This document shows positions 32,311 through 41,561 of a stretch of 64,000 nucleotides of DNA, piece by piece; within the stretch, counting starts at the first letter, position 1, and the number at the start of each line of letters is the position of its first letter. Below the pieces are notes generated by a model. That model was not told the origin of the DNA. It saw only the letters and a list, made by a program, of their open reading frames with translations, and searched no databases. The translations under genes were made by a program, and so were the position numbers. The stretch lies in assembly GCA_022601395.1 (NCBI GenBank), contig JAJACS010000002.1, forward strand, positions 122,945 to 186,944, in the 5' to 3' direction. Origin of the DNA: Chlamydiia bacterium. Lineage in GTDB: Bacteria > Chlamydiota > Chlamydiia > Chlamydiales > GCA-2402025.

Positions 32311-35115
32311 ATGTCTCTAGAGAGTGAATATTTAACATTTTCTTTTATAGAGAAAGACGCTATTGTCTCTATTAAAAACAACGAAGATTGCTCTATGAAA
32401 TTGAAACTTTGGCAAAGACTTTTTGTGTTCATCACAAAGAAATTACTTTCCCTGCGTTATGATGTGAAAGTACATGGACTCTCACGCATAGCGAAAAAGA
32501 AGCTTAAGAAAGAATCAGGCATTTTATTCTTGCCGAACCATCCAGCTGAAATAGACCCTGTTATTTTGATGTCGATCTTGATGAAGCCTTTTAAACCAAG
32601 GCCTCTTGTTATCGATTACTTCTTTTACGGAAAGGGAATGAATTTTTTCATGAAGCTTGCGGGAGCCCTTCCGATTCCAGCTGTGGAAACAACAGCGAAT
32701 CAGTGGAAACTTAGGCAGGTAGAAAGAGCTTTTGCTACAGTAAAAGAGGGGATAGAAGATGGAGAAAACTTTCTTATCTATCCTTCCGGCCACCTGAAGA
32801 AAGATCCTTATGAAGTTGTTGGAGGGAATTCATTCATCCATAGGCTGATACATGAGTGTCCTGATGTGAAGATCGTTCTAATTAGAACGCAAGGTCTTTG
32901 GGGAAGTTGTTTTTCAAGAGCTCTTACTGGCGAAGTGCCAAACTTCTGGGAAGTATTTAAAACAGGCGTTCAAGTCCTTACAACAAACTTTTTCTTCTTT
33001 GCTCCGAAAAGAAGAGTCGACCTTGATTTTGAAATCGATCCGAAAGAGTTTCCAAGAAATGGAACAAGACTTGAGATCAATCGCTTTCTGGAAAGCTGGT
33101 ACAATACTTATAAATCAGAAGATGGCAATGATCTCATTGATGAACCATTAAAGCTTGTTTCTTATAAGAGAAATCAAGAGGTTTACCCAGAGATCGTTCG
33201 AGAAAAAGCTAGAAAAGCCATCGTAGAAACGGTCGTTGTATCAGATGAAATCAGAAAAACTGTTACAAGCAAAGTGGCAGAGCTTGCAGAGATCCCTACG
33301 AGAAAGTTGCGTGATGGACTCGCTCTTGCAACAGATCTTGCTTTAGATTCCCTTGATATTGCAACCATCCATACCTTTTTAGATGAGAAGTATAATATAC
33401 GTGATCTGAAGCCTGAGAGCCTGCAGACAGTTTCTGATGTTCTAAAGGCTGCCGCAGGAAGAATGGAAGTTGAAGAAGCTCCAAAAGAAGCTCCTAAAGT
33501 GAAAACCAGATGGCCAGAAGAAGAAGATAGGCCAAGAGCGGAAGTGCCAGATGGTACGACTATCCAAGAGGCGTTCCTGAGAGTCTGCGAAAGAATGCAA
33601 TCCTATGTAGCAGTAGGCGATTCACAAGTAGGCGTGATGAGTTACAAAAGATTAAAGCTTGCAGCGATTATTCTGTCTCAGAAGATAAAGAAGCAGCCAG
33701 GTAAGTATGTTGGGATTATGCTGCCATCATCAGCTGGTACTTATATCACTATTTTTGCAACTCTTCTTGCAGGGAAGATCCCCGTAATGCTCAACTGGAC
33801 AGCAGGGGTGAGATCTCTTGAATATGCTGTTTCACTTTTAAATATAGAGGTGATTTTAAGCTCTACGAAGTTCTTGAGCAAAGTGGAGAGTCTAGATCTT
33901 GGTGACCTTGATCGTATTCTTTTGACACTTGAAGATGTGAAGCATGACATCGGCATTAAAGACAAGATCTCTGGACTTTGCAAGTCCATGAAAAAGCCGA
34001 TGAAGCTTTATAAGGATCTCGGTCTTTCTCATAAAATAAGAGAAGATGATACGGCTGTTGTTCTTTTTACAAGTGGAACAGAAACCTATCCAAAAGCTGT
34101 ACCTCTTACACATAAAAACTTACTTGAGAACCAAAAGTCAGCCTACTCTTGCGTAAACTTCACAAAGACCGATGTATTCTATGGCATATTGCCACCTTTT
34201 CACTCTTTTGGTTTTAGTGTTACAGGAATTCTTCCAGTTCTTTGCGGTATCCGAATTTTTTATGCTCCAGACCCAACAAATCCAAAAGGGATGGCAAAAG
34301 ATGTATTCAACTGGAAAGTTACCGTTTTTTGCTGCGCGCCTACTTTTTTCAAGAACCTCTTTGCTGTAGCAGCGCCGAAGCAGCTGCGCTCTGTTAAGCT
34401 TTTTGTAACGGGTGCAGAAAAAGCCCCTAAGCAGCTTTTTGATTCAGTGAACAAGCTCGGGCCTTCTCATCAGATTATCGAAGGGTATGGCATCACAGAG
34501 TGTTCTCCGATTGTTACGATATCTCGTCCTCATAAAAAACCTGTGGGTGTGGGTCAATCAATCCCTAACACAGCGCTTTGTGTGATTAACCCAGAGACAG
34601 AAGAAGCTCTTCCTCAAGGAGAAATAGGAGAGATTTGTATCTCAGGTCCTGGCGTGTTTGGCGGCTATATAGGTGATATACGCAAGGATCCTTTTGTTAT
34701 CGTGAGTGGAAAAAAATGGTACAGAAGTGGTGATCTCGGACATATAGATAGTGAGGGGTACCTGATACTCGGCGGCAGGCTGAAGCGTTTTGTGAAAATT
34801 GGTGGTGAGATGGTCTCTCTTAATGCACTTGAAGAAGAAATCCACGCTCTATCAAAAAGAAATGATTGGATGAAAGAAGAAGATGATGAGAAGGTGACTC
34901 TTGCAATAGGTGTTGATGAGTCCAAGGATCGTCCATCGATCGTTCTTTTCACAACCTTTGATGTTGTGCGCGATAAGGTGAACTTTGCATTGCGCGAATC
35001 AGGCTTTGGTAGGATTATGAAAATAACGGCTGTAAAAAAATTAGGAGAGATTCCTATAACAGGTACTGGGAAAATCCATTACCGTAAACTTAACGAACTT
35101 GCTCAAGAGATATGA
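32311..35115 (+). CDS. PlsC acyltransferase - acyl carrier - acyl-ACP synthetase fusion (Aas-like)
   Basis: A 934-residue protein with three domains. Residues about 40-260: PlsC-type acyltransferase with the HxxxxD motif at His77-Asp82 (NHPAEIDPV) and IYPSGHLKK at 156-164. Residues about 310-385: a carrier domain with the phosphopantetheine site Ser347 in DLALDSLDIATI. Residues about 415-930: adenylate-forming synthetase with LFTSGTETYPKAVPLTHKN (585-603), GYGITECSPIV, RSGDLGHID and a C-terminal TGTGKIHYRKL lysine. Together these could activate a fatty acid, hold it on the built-in carrier and transfer it to lysophospholipid or glycerol phosphate. E. coli Aas has only the two outer domains; Chlamydia keeps plsC and aas as separate neighbours, as I recall. 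ATG 32395 (residue 29) is an alternative start. Confidence 0.88.
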   Translation: MSLESEYLTFSFIEKDAIVSIKNNEDCSMKLKLWQRLFVFITKKLLSLRYDVKVHGLSRIAKKKLKKESGILFLPNHPAEIDPVILMSILMKPFKPRPLVIDYFFYGKGMNFFMKLAGALPIPAVETTANQWKLRQVERAFATVKEGIEDGENFLIYPSGHLKKDPYEVVGGNSFIHRLIHECPDVKIVLIRTQGLWGSCFSRALTGEVPNFWEVFKTGVQVLTTNFFFFAPKRRVDLDFEIDPKEFPRNGTRLEINRFLESWYNTYKSEDGNDLIDEPLKLVSYKRNQEVYPEIVREKARKAIVETVVVSDEIRKTVTSKVAELAEIPTRKLRDGLALATDLALDSLDIATIHTFLDEKYNIRDLKPESLQTVSDVLKAAAGRMEVEEAPKEAPKVKTRWPEEEDRPRAEVPDGTTIQEAFLRVCERMQSYVAVGDSQVGVMSYKRLKLAAIILSQKIKKQPGKYVGIMLPSSAGTYITIFATLLAGKIPVMLNWTAGVRSLEYAVSLLNIEVILSSTKFLSKVESLDLGDLDRILLTLEDVKHDIGIKDKISGLCKSMKKPMKLYKDLGLSHKIREDDTAVVLFTSGTETYPKAVPLTHKNLLENQKSAYSCVNFTKTDVFYGILPPFHSFGFSVTGILPVLCGIRIFYAPDPTNPKGMAKDVFNWKVTVFCCAPTFFKNLFAVAAPKQLRSVKLFVTGAEKAPKQLFDSVNKLGPSHQIIEGYGITECSPIVTISRPHKKPVGVGQSIPNTALCVINPETEEALPQGEIGEICISGPGVFGGYIGDIRKDPFVIVSGKKWYRSGDLGHIDSEGYLILGGRLKRFVKIGGEMVSLNALEEEIHALSKRNDWMKEEDDEKVTLAIGVDESKDRPSIVLFTTFDVVRDKVNFALRESGFGRIMKITAVKKLGEIPITGTGKIHYRKLNELAQEI

Positions 35116-36542
35116 ACTTAGAAGAAGAAAAAAAGCTATACTTACACCTACATAATACAGAGACTAAAGAGAAGGAAAAGGTCACTCCAGCAGATGGAGA
35201 AAAGATCCTAATGTATACCTGCGGTCCTACAGTATATAACTTTGCGCATATAGGAAATTTGCGTACCTATACGTTTGAAGATCTTCTAAGAAGAACCATT
35301 AAATATTTTGGAATGAAAATCTTCCAGGTGATGAACCTCACAGACGTTGATGATAAAACAATCAAAGGCGCGATCGAAAAGAATATCTCTCTTCATGAAT
35401 ACACAAAGCCTTACATTAATGCTTTTTTCGAAGACTTAGAAGCTCTAAACATCCAAAAGGTAGAAAGCTATCCAGCAGCAACAGACTATATGGATGAGAT
35501 CATCAAGATGATCAAGACTCTTATGGATAAGGGCTACGCCTATGTTGGTAAAGATAATAGCGTCTACTTCAAGATAGAGAACTTTTCTTCTTATGGAAGG
35601 CTTTCACATCTCTGCATGGAAGATCTAAAAGCAGGGGCTTCTACAAGAGTTGCTTCTGATGAATACGAGAAAGACTGCGTAGCAGACTTTGTTGTATGGA
35701 AGTCCTACGATAAGGAAAGAGATGGAAAGATTTTCTGGGACTCACCTTTTGGTAAAGGAAGGCCCGGCTGGCATATAGAATGCTCTGCTATGGCAAACTC
35801 TATCCTTGGCGACTCCATTGATATCCATGTAGGGGGAGTAGATAATATCTTTCCTCATCATGAAAACGAAATCGCTCAATCAGAAGCCTGCAGTGGTGCG
35901 CGTTTTGTAAAGCACTGGATGCATGCAGAGCACTTGATTGTAAATGGTAGAAAAATGTCAAAAAGCCTAGGGAACTTTTTCACCCTTCGCGATTTGATAA
36001 AGCTTGGCTACAGCGGTGATGAGGTGCGCTATCTTCTTTTAACAACGCACTACAGAACGCAGCTGAACTTCACTCTGGAAGGTTTAACTGCTGCAAGGCA
36101 GTCTCTGATACGTCTTCAAGATCTTATAGAGAGGCTTAAAGGCGTCGATAGTGGAGCAAGTGCATCTATCGATGATCTTACAACAAAAGGCCGCTATCAG
36201 TTTAAAAAGGCACTTGGTGACGACTTAAATATTTCTCAAGCAATGGCTGTTGTGTTTGAGCTTGTAAGAGAGCTTAATACTCTTTGCGATAGCGGTAACC
36301 TTGGAAAAGATGGCGCTAAGGCAGCTCTTGATCTTTTTGAAGAGTTCGATCAGATTCTTGGCTTTATGCCCTTTAATAAGGAAGAAGAAATCCCTGAAGA
36401 GATAAAGGGGTATCTTGTAAAACGTGAAGAGGCAAGAAAAGCTAAAGATTGGGCCAACGCCGATCACTACCGCGATCTTATCAAAGAAAACGGCTACACG
36501 ATCGAAGACACTAAATCAGGTCCAAAACTAAAGCTTAGATAA
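35112..36542 (+). CDS. cysS: Cysteinyl-tRNA synthetase
   Basis: A 476-residue class I synthetase with the HIGH-type motif (VYNFAHIGNLR, His46), the zinc-site residues near CGPT and WHIECSAM, IHVGGVDNIFPHHENEIAQSE and the KMSKS loop. It charges tRNA-Cys, whose gene is at 7543. Its ATG overlaps the TGA of the acyl-lipid enzyme, and it is convergent with lysS, only four bases away. Full length. Confidence 0.96.
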   Translation: MNLEEEKKLYLHLHNTETKEKEKVTPADGEKILMYTCGPTVYNFAHIGNLRTYTFEDLLRRTIKYFGMKIFQVMNLTDVDDKTIKGAIEKNISLHEYTKPYINAFFEDLEALNIQKVESYPAATDYMDEIIKMIKTLMDKGYAYVGKDNSVYFKIENFSSYGRLSHLCMEDLKAGASTRVASDEYEKDCVADFVVWKSYDKERDGKIFWDSPFGKGRPGWHIECSAMANSILGDSIDIHVGGVDNIFPHHENEIAQSEACSGARFVKHWMHAEHLIVNGRKMSKSLGNFFTLRDLIKLGYSGDEVRYLLLTTHYRTQLNFTLEGLTAARQSLIRLQDLIERLKGVDSGASASIDDLTTKGRYQFKKALGDDLNISQAMAVVFELVRELNTLCDSGNLGKDGAKAALDLFEEFDQILGFMPFNKEEEIPEEIKGYLVKREEARKAKDWANADHYRDLIKENGYTIEDTKSGPKLKLR

Positions 36543-36546
36543 GCTC

Positions 36547-38118
36547 TTAATCTTCTGGCTTCATGATAGGGAAGTAAAGAATGTCACGTATAGACTCGGC
36601 TCCTGTAAAGAGCATTGTCATACGGTCCATACCGATCCCAACTCCACCTGTTGGTGGCATACCCTGGCACATTGCTTCAATGAACTCTTCATCCATAGGA
36701 TGCGCTTCATCATCGCCAGCCTCTTTCTTAGCAGCTTGCTGCTCAAGAAGATCTCTTTGAACGATAGGGTCATTAAGCTCTGAATAGGCGTTTGAAAATT
36801 CATATCCTAAGATAAAGGTCTCAAAGCGTTCTACAATGCCTTTTTCTTTTTCATCAGGATCTCTATGCCATTTACATAGCGGCGTTGTTTCAATAGGGTG
36901 GTCTGTGATGTGATGTGGCTGGATAAGATGCTCTTCAACAAGCTCTTCAAAAAGCATTGCGATGAGGATTCCTCTCGGAGCTGTGTTCACTTTTTTTGGA
37001 TCTGCTTCTGTCTTATCAAGAAGATGCTTTTGCATCTCTTCATCAGACATTTTTTCTACGTCAAGGTCGGCATAAGTTTTAATGCTGTCTTTCATCGTCA
37101 TGCGCTTCCAAGGAGCTTTTAAATCGATTTCATGCTCGTTACCAGACTTATCAAGTCGCTTTCCGATCTTCGTTGTTCCAAAGAGCTCTTTTGCAATATG
37201 AGCAAACAGGTTTTCTGTGAGACACATAATATCGTTGTAATCAAGGTATGCCGCATAAAGCTCGAGCATGGAGAATTCAGGGTTGTGCGTTTTATCGATC
37301 CCTTCATTACGGAAAACTTTACCGATCTCAAAAATTTTAGAGAAACCGCCGATGATAAGTTTTTTCAGACCGATCTCAAGAGAGATACGTAGGAACATGT
37401 CCTGATCAAGAGCATTAATATGTGTGATAAAGGGGCTTGCCTCAGCGCCGCCGTAGGTATTCTGCAGTATAGGCGTCTCCACTTCCATGTAGCCATCTTG
37501 ATGCAGATACTCTCTTGTAAGTCTCATAATGGAGGAGCGCATCTGGAATACGTTCATCACCTCGTTTGAGGAGATAAGATCGAGCCATCTTTTGCGGTAC
37601 CTTGTGCCTTTATCAGCAAGGCCTGCATGTTTGTCTGGTAGAGGAAGCAAACTTTTCCCAAGAAGTGTTACCACCTTTGCAAGGATGGTAAGCTCACCCT
37701 TTTGGGTTTTAAAGATATGTCCGTGGATCCCGATGAAGTCACCCAGATCAAGCTTCTTTTCGATGAACTTAATAGGTCTGATTTCCGCATCTTCTGATAG
37801 GCCATGTACTTTGGTAAGGTCTCTATTGAACATGATCTGGATACGTCCAGAGTCGTCTTGGATGTGTCCAAAAGCGTTTTTACCCATTGCTCTAAAAAGA
37901 ACGAGTCTTCCTGTAACAACGACTTCTTGCGTAGCTCCAGAAGCAGCATCTTCGCTGTGCCCTACATCCTCTTCATCAAAGTCTTTATGAAGCTCACCAG
38001 CTTTAGTGTTAGGGGTGAACTTGTGAGGGTAAGGTTCTATTTGAAGATCTTTGATTTCCTTCAGTTTAGCAAGTCTATTTTGATACTCTTCAAAATCGTG
38101 GTATTCAGGTTGGCTCAT
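36547..38118 (-). CDS. lysS: Lysyl-tRNA synthetase, class II
   Basis: A 523-residue class II synthetase. An OB-fold anticodon domain (VVVTGRLVLFRAMGKNAFGHI) is followed by motif 1 region EVETPILQNTYGGAEA, motif 2 FEIGKVFRNEGIDKTHNPEF and motif 3 GVGIGMDRMTMLFTG. ATG 38118 is chosen because AAGGAA lies about nine bases upstream; the frame extends to 38214, but the extra 32 residues are not family-like. cysS and lysS are also neighbours in C. trachomatis (CT781-CT782, from memory). The middle domain contains a normal lysine-type insertion. Confidence 0.95.
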   Translation of the reverse strand: MSQPEYHDFEEYQNRLAKLKEIKDLQIEPYPHKFTPNTKAGELHKDFDEEDVGHSEDAASGATQEVVVTGRLVLFRAMGKNAFGHIQDDSGRIQIMFNRDLTKVHGLSEDAEIRPIKFIEKKLDLGDFIGIHGHIFKTQKGELTILAKVVTLLGKSLLPLPDKHAGLADKGTRYRKRWLDLISSNEVMNVFQMRSSIMRLTREYLHQDGYMEVETPILQNTYGGAEASPFITHINALDQDMFLRISLEIGLKKLIIGGFSKIFEIGKVFRNEGIDKTHNPEFSMLELYAAYLDYNDIMCLTENLFAHIAKELFGTTKIGKRLDKSGNEHEIDLKAPWKRMTMKDSIKTYADLDVEKMSDEEMQKHLLDKTEADPKKVNTAPRGILIAMLFEELVEEHLIQPHHITDHPIETTPLCKWHRDPDEKEKGIVERFETFILGYEFSNAYSELNDPIVQRDLLEQQAAKKEAGDDEAHPMDEEFIEAMCQGMPPTGGVGIGMDRMTMLFTGAESIRDILYFPIMKPED

Positions 38119-38275
38119 TTTTTTTATTCCTTCTAACTTTGAAGAGGCAGTATACCCCTCTTTTTGCTTGTTGTCGAGGAGGTTTTCAGAGGCGGGGTCT
38201 CTTGTCTTTTCCATAAAGTTTTCTTTTGGTTTTTAGCTTAATGCTCGCATGTTGGGAAATTCTTGCCAAGGGAAT

Positions 38276-38309
38276 AAAAAAAAGACCGGCTGATTAAGCC
38301 GGTCTTTTT
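38276..38309 (-). terminator. Rho-independent terminator
   Basis: GACCGGC / GCCGGTC stem extended by A/T pairs (38276-38290 with 38298-38309), seven-base loop TGATTAA. It lies about 55 bases past the stop of the minus-strand 1005-residue gene and has T-tracts on both strands, so it would end that gene's transcript before lysS. Confidence 0.88.
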
Positions 38310-38364
38310 AGTGAGGTGGTGTGTTGCTATCTTGTATAGCTACACCTTGTTCTTCTTGTGCGTG

Positions 38365-41300
38365 TTATGCTCTAGCCGCTAAAATTTTAGGTCCCATCGC
38401 TCCAGCTAGTGCATTATAGCGACCTTGTAGAACTCCAGCGAATGCCGCGGGCTCAACTACTGCATGAGATGCCATCGCATCTCCAAGACCTTGATGTAAT
38501 CGCTCAAGCAAGTTAGCTGCATCTCTATAGTTTACTCCTTCAGCCGCTCCACCATCATCAGGGATATTCCTGATAAGATTATCGATCCTATCCATTAAGA
38601 TCCTAGCTCCTGAAGGTGTCAGAGGGTTCCCGTAAGGAGCTATGTCTACGCCATCTCCTTGAACTCCAGCTACTGCTCTAGCTTTTGCTTGGAGATTTTC
38701 CATTAGGGTAAGAAGTGCTCCGTATTGACTTAGAGCAATCACACCACCTACAGCTTTAAACTTCTCAAGTTCTCTCTGCATCTCTGCAAAATGACGTTGT
38801 AGATCTGCTAATGCAGGTTTGTAGTTATGTCCATCAGTATGTCCACCATCATCAGGGATAGCTGCGACTAGACCTTCTAATCGAGCTATTTCAGCTTGTA
38901 GGTTATAGCCACTCATTCGGTTAACTAAACCATCGACTGCTCTTGTCGAAGTTTCAAGAGCTGCCGTGAATCTTGCATCTTTACCTTGAAGAGCTATATG
39001 ACCTCGTAACCTTGCTCCAGCATCATCTACTAGGTCGTGGAATTCTGCCTGTATAGCGGTAAGGTTGACTCTTGCAGCTTCATATGCTACGAAGCTTCCT
39101 TGAACATTTGCAAGTGCTGCTGCAACCCCTGCATCGTCGCCTGCTGCCTCAAGTGCTTGTAGATCTACTCTGTGCTGCTCAATCGCGGCCATTTCACCTT
39201 GGTCGTAATGCGTGACAGTTCTTCTGTTTGGCCAGTTTCCTTGTACTACTTCTCGGGAAGTTGTATCGATATGAGCTGATAGTTCATCGACTCGAGGTCT
39301 TAAGAATAACTTTCCTGCAGCAATTCGATCTGCATGTATTTTTGCAGGACTTGGGAATTTCGGAACTTCATCCGAAGTAGCTGAAAGTGAACCTTCAGTT
39401 TGTCTCAGAATTTGATTTAATCCTGATCTTCCATCTGCGCCGTTAAAGAATCTTACTATTTCTGTTTGGACACCTTGGATTCTATCCATGATATCGTGGT
39501 AATGAGCTACGTTTTGTATAGCTGTAACGTTATGACCAGTTGTTGCAGAAAGCTCTCCATAAAGAGCCTCTAGTCTCTTTTCAAAGTACATACGGGTGTA
39601 CTTAGCTCTGTCTGCATAAATTTTATCTCTTACTTTTCTAGCCTTTTTGTACTCAGAGTCAACATTGAAAGCAACGCTTCCAGGAATAAGGTGTCTTTTG
39701 AACCCGCTATCGCTAAAGTATCCATTAATGCGTCTTAGCGCTTGGAATTTGGTTTCCATGGCAGTAAATAAGCCTGGAGCTCTATCTGCGCTGTAAGCTC
39801 TTACGGCTTCTTCAAGTTCAACTTCTGTGGAATGGCTACTAAGATTTTGCGCAATACCTTCTAGTTCAAAACAAATGTTGTTTACGTTTACAGAGTGGCA
39901 CTTTGCTTCTGCTTCACGCAAATAGTCACCTGCAAGAAGACGGTCGGATGGACTAAGCACTGTTTCAACATACATCGTTCCAGCAGTAGTTGCGCCGCCG
40001 CCGAAATTGAACTGTTCTGCTGCACGCTTAGCAGCTTTTTCCATGGAAGTATGTTTCATCTCTCTTGGACGTATGTTAGTGCTTACAAGCCACTTTCCAA
40101 ACCTTTCAAATTTACCTTGAATTAAGTGTAGTATTTTATCTTCTGTAATTTGCTTTAGCTTGTACTTCCAAAAAGTTTGAACAAACTCTTTCATATGTGG
40201 AGGAACACGCTTTAAGAAATCAGAAGGAAGTCTAAGCTGTGTTGCGTCTTGGTAGTAGCCTTGGAATAACGCCAAGCACTCATTTTCAGTATAATCTCTT
40301 GTTGCTTCAAAATCAGCTAAGAAATCTCCGTAGTTGCTTGGAATTCCCACTGTTGTACGAGCTGTACCTTCAGCTCGAGAAATTTCACCTCGTACGTCTG
40401 GTGCATCTCTAAAAGCTGCTCGAAGAGCTCTTGTAATGTCATATAGAAGGCTAAGCTTCGTTGCGTCTGGTGCGTGAGCACCTTCGTTCACAAAGAATGT
40501 TTTTGTAGCTTTATAAGCTGCGTAAAGATCTCTAGCGTATTTATCGTTTGCTCGAATTGGATCTCCGCGAGTATCTTTCGAAGGTAGCATTGGAGCTACA
40601 GATGTAAAAGCACTGTCTAAGTTTGCAGTCGCAGAAGCATCTCTTGCGCTACTGATTGCAGCTTCGTCTAGCGTCTCTGGATGTTCAAGTCTCTTCGTCA
40701 GCTCTTCATCAAATGCAAATTGTACAAGTTTGAACTTGCTATGAGCAACGTCAATAGCAGCAAGTTTCTCAGCTGCTACTCGTTGCCTTGTTGCAACTGT
40801 TGTTGTATAAAATCCTCTAGTATCTTCTGCAGCATGCTTTGCCGTTCTATAATCTTGGACAGCTGTTTCAAAAAGCTCTTTTGCTTTGTAAAGACCATGG
40901 ACGTTTGTTTCAAGCAACCTGTTTAGGTAACCAATCTGACTTGCGTCAGCATAGAGAGGTTCGAGACCCCCACTTCTGTCAGAAAATGATGTAAACTCAC
41001 CGTAAGCGCGTGTATAACCTGTTTCTGTTTCTGGCAAATAGTACTGCCTTTCTAAGCGAACGCCTCTGGTTTGGGTCACAGGGTCAAAATGTCGAACAGC
41101 TCTAAGAGCAACAAGGTTTGTTGCTTTAATGGATTCTCTTGGAACTCTAGCGCCCTCATCTGCTTTTGTGAAATCATAAACAGCGCTTGCTCCATCTTTT
41201 CTTGTAAATGGAGTGTAAGACCTTGCCCAGTTGATTCTGCCGCTAGCATCTCCCTCTCTTAAATATCCTATTTCGTCTTCAGGTACGGTCACCAGGTGGT

Positions 41301-41382
41301 GATCTCCGTCGCCGACGCCGTATGATAAAAGATAGCTGTGGTGGGCTTCGCCCTGCAAAAATCTTCCATAATCGTTAGCCAT
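38365..41382 (-). CDS. Very large lineage-specific helical protein, unknown function
   Basis: A 1005-residue protein. GAGGA seven bases upstream supports ATG 41382 (MANDYGRFLQGEAHHSYL); the frame continues 24 codons further through AT-rich, non-protein-like sequence. The N-terminal 150 residues look beta-rich and globular, and the remainder is long Ala/Glu/Arg-rich helix. Two C-terminal segments 98 residues apart share RL..L...IPDDGG....G.NY (residues 842 and 940 onward), indicating an internal duplication. No signal peptide, membrane segment or known domain is seen. Its length, isolation and AT-rich promoter resemble secreted effectors of environmental chlamydiae, but function is unknown. 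It has its own terminator. Confidence 0.75.
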   Translation of the reverse strand: MANDYGRFLQGEAHHSYLLSYGVGDGDHHLVTVPEDEIGYLREGDASGRINWARSYTPFTRKDGASAVYDFTKADEGARVPRESIKATNLVALRAVRHFDPVTQTRGVRLERQYYLPETETGYTRAYGEFTSFSDRSGGLEPLYADASQIGYLNRLLETNVHGLYKAKELFETAVQDYRTAKHAAEDTRGFYTTTVATRQRVAAEKLAAIDVAHSKFKLVQFAFDEELTKRLEHPETLDEAAISSARDASATANLDSAFTSVAPMLPSKDTRGDPIRANDKYARDLYAAYKATKTFFVNEGAHAPDATKLSLLYDITRALRAAFRDAPDVRGEISRAEGTARTTVGIPSNYGDFLADFEATRDYTENECLALFQGYYQDATQLRLPSDFLKRVPPHMKEFVQTFWKYKLKQITEDKILHLIQGKFERFGKWLVSTNIRPREMKHTSMEKAAKRAAEQFNFGGGATTAGTMYVETVLSPSDRLLAGDYLREAEAKCHSVNVNNICFELEGIAQNLSSHSTEVELEEAVRAYSADRAPGLFTAMETKFQALRRINGYFSDSGFKRHLIPGSVAFNVDSEYKKARKVRDKIYADRAKYTRMYFEKRLEALYGELSATTGHNVTAIQNVAHYHDIMDRIQGVQTEIVRFFNGADGRSGLNQILRQTEGSLSATSDEVPKFPSPAKIHADRIAAGKLFLRPRVDELSAHIDTTSREVVQGNWPNRRTVTHYDQGEMAAIEQHRVDLQALEAAGDDAGVAAALANVQGSFVAYEAARVNLTAIQAEFHDLVDDAGARLRGHIALQGKDARFTAALETSTRAVDGLVNRMSGYNLQAEIARLEGLVAAIPDDGGHTDGHNYKPALADLQRHFAEMQRELEKFKAVGGVIALSQYGALLTLMENLQAKARAVAGVQGDGVDIAPYGNPLTPSGARILMDRIDNLIRNIPDDGGAAEGVNYRDAANLLERLHQGLGDAMASHAVVEPAAFAGVLQGRYNALAGAMGPKILAARA
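38548..38859 (-). repeat. Internal duplication with shared IPDDGG motif
   Basis: Two copies of a DNA segment encoding IPDDGG (38842-38859 and 38548-38565) share 17-18 identical bases including CCACCATCATCAGGGATA on the plus strand. The encoded context around each (RLEGLVAAIPDDGG....GHNY and RIDNLIRNIPDDGG....GVNY) is also similar, with a period of 98 codons. Confidence 0.7.
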
Positions 41383-41561
41383 AGTAGTCCTCTTTATTAT
41401 AATTTTATTATTGTTAAAGTAATAATTATAAACTAAAAAATTGATTATTATCAATTAAATATTAAAATGTTACTAATTAAAATATTAATTATATAGTTTA
41501 TTTTAAGTGATTTAGAGAGGGAAGGGAGAGGTTTTGGGGTATAAAGATGAATATTAAGGAC

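Noticed and set aside
37529..37990. 153-codon frame opposite lysS
   Set aside because: Antisense shadow of a highly conserved synthetase domain.
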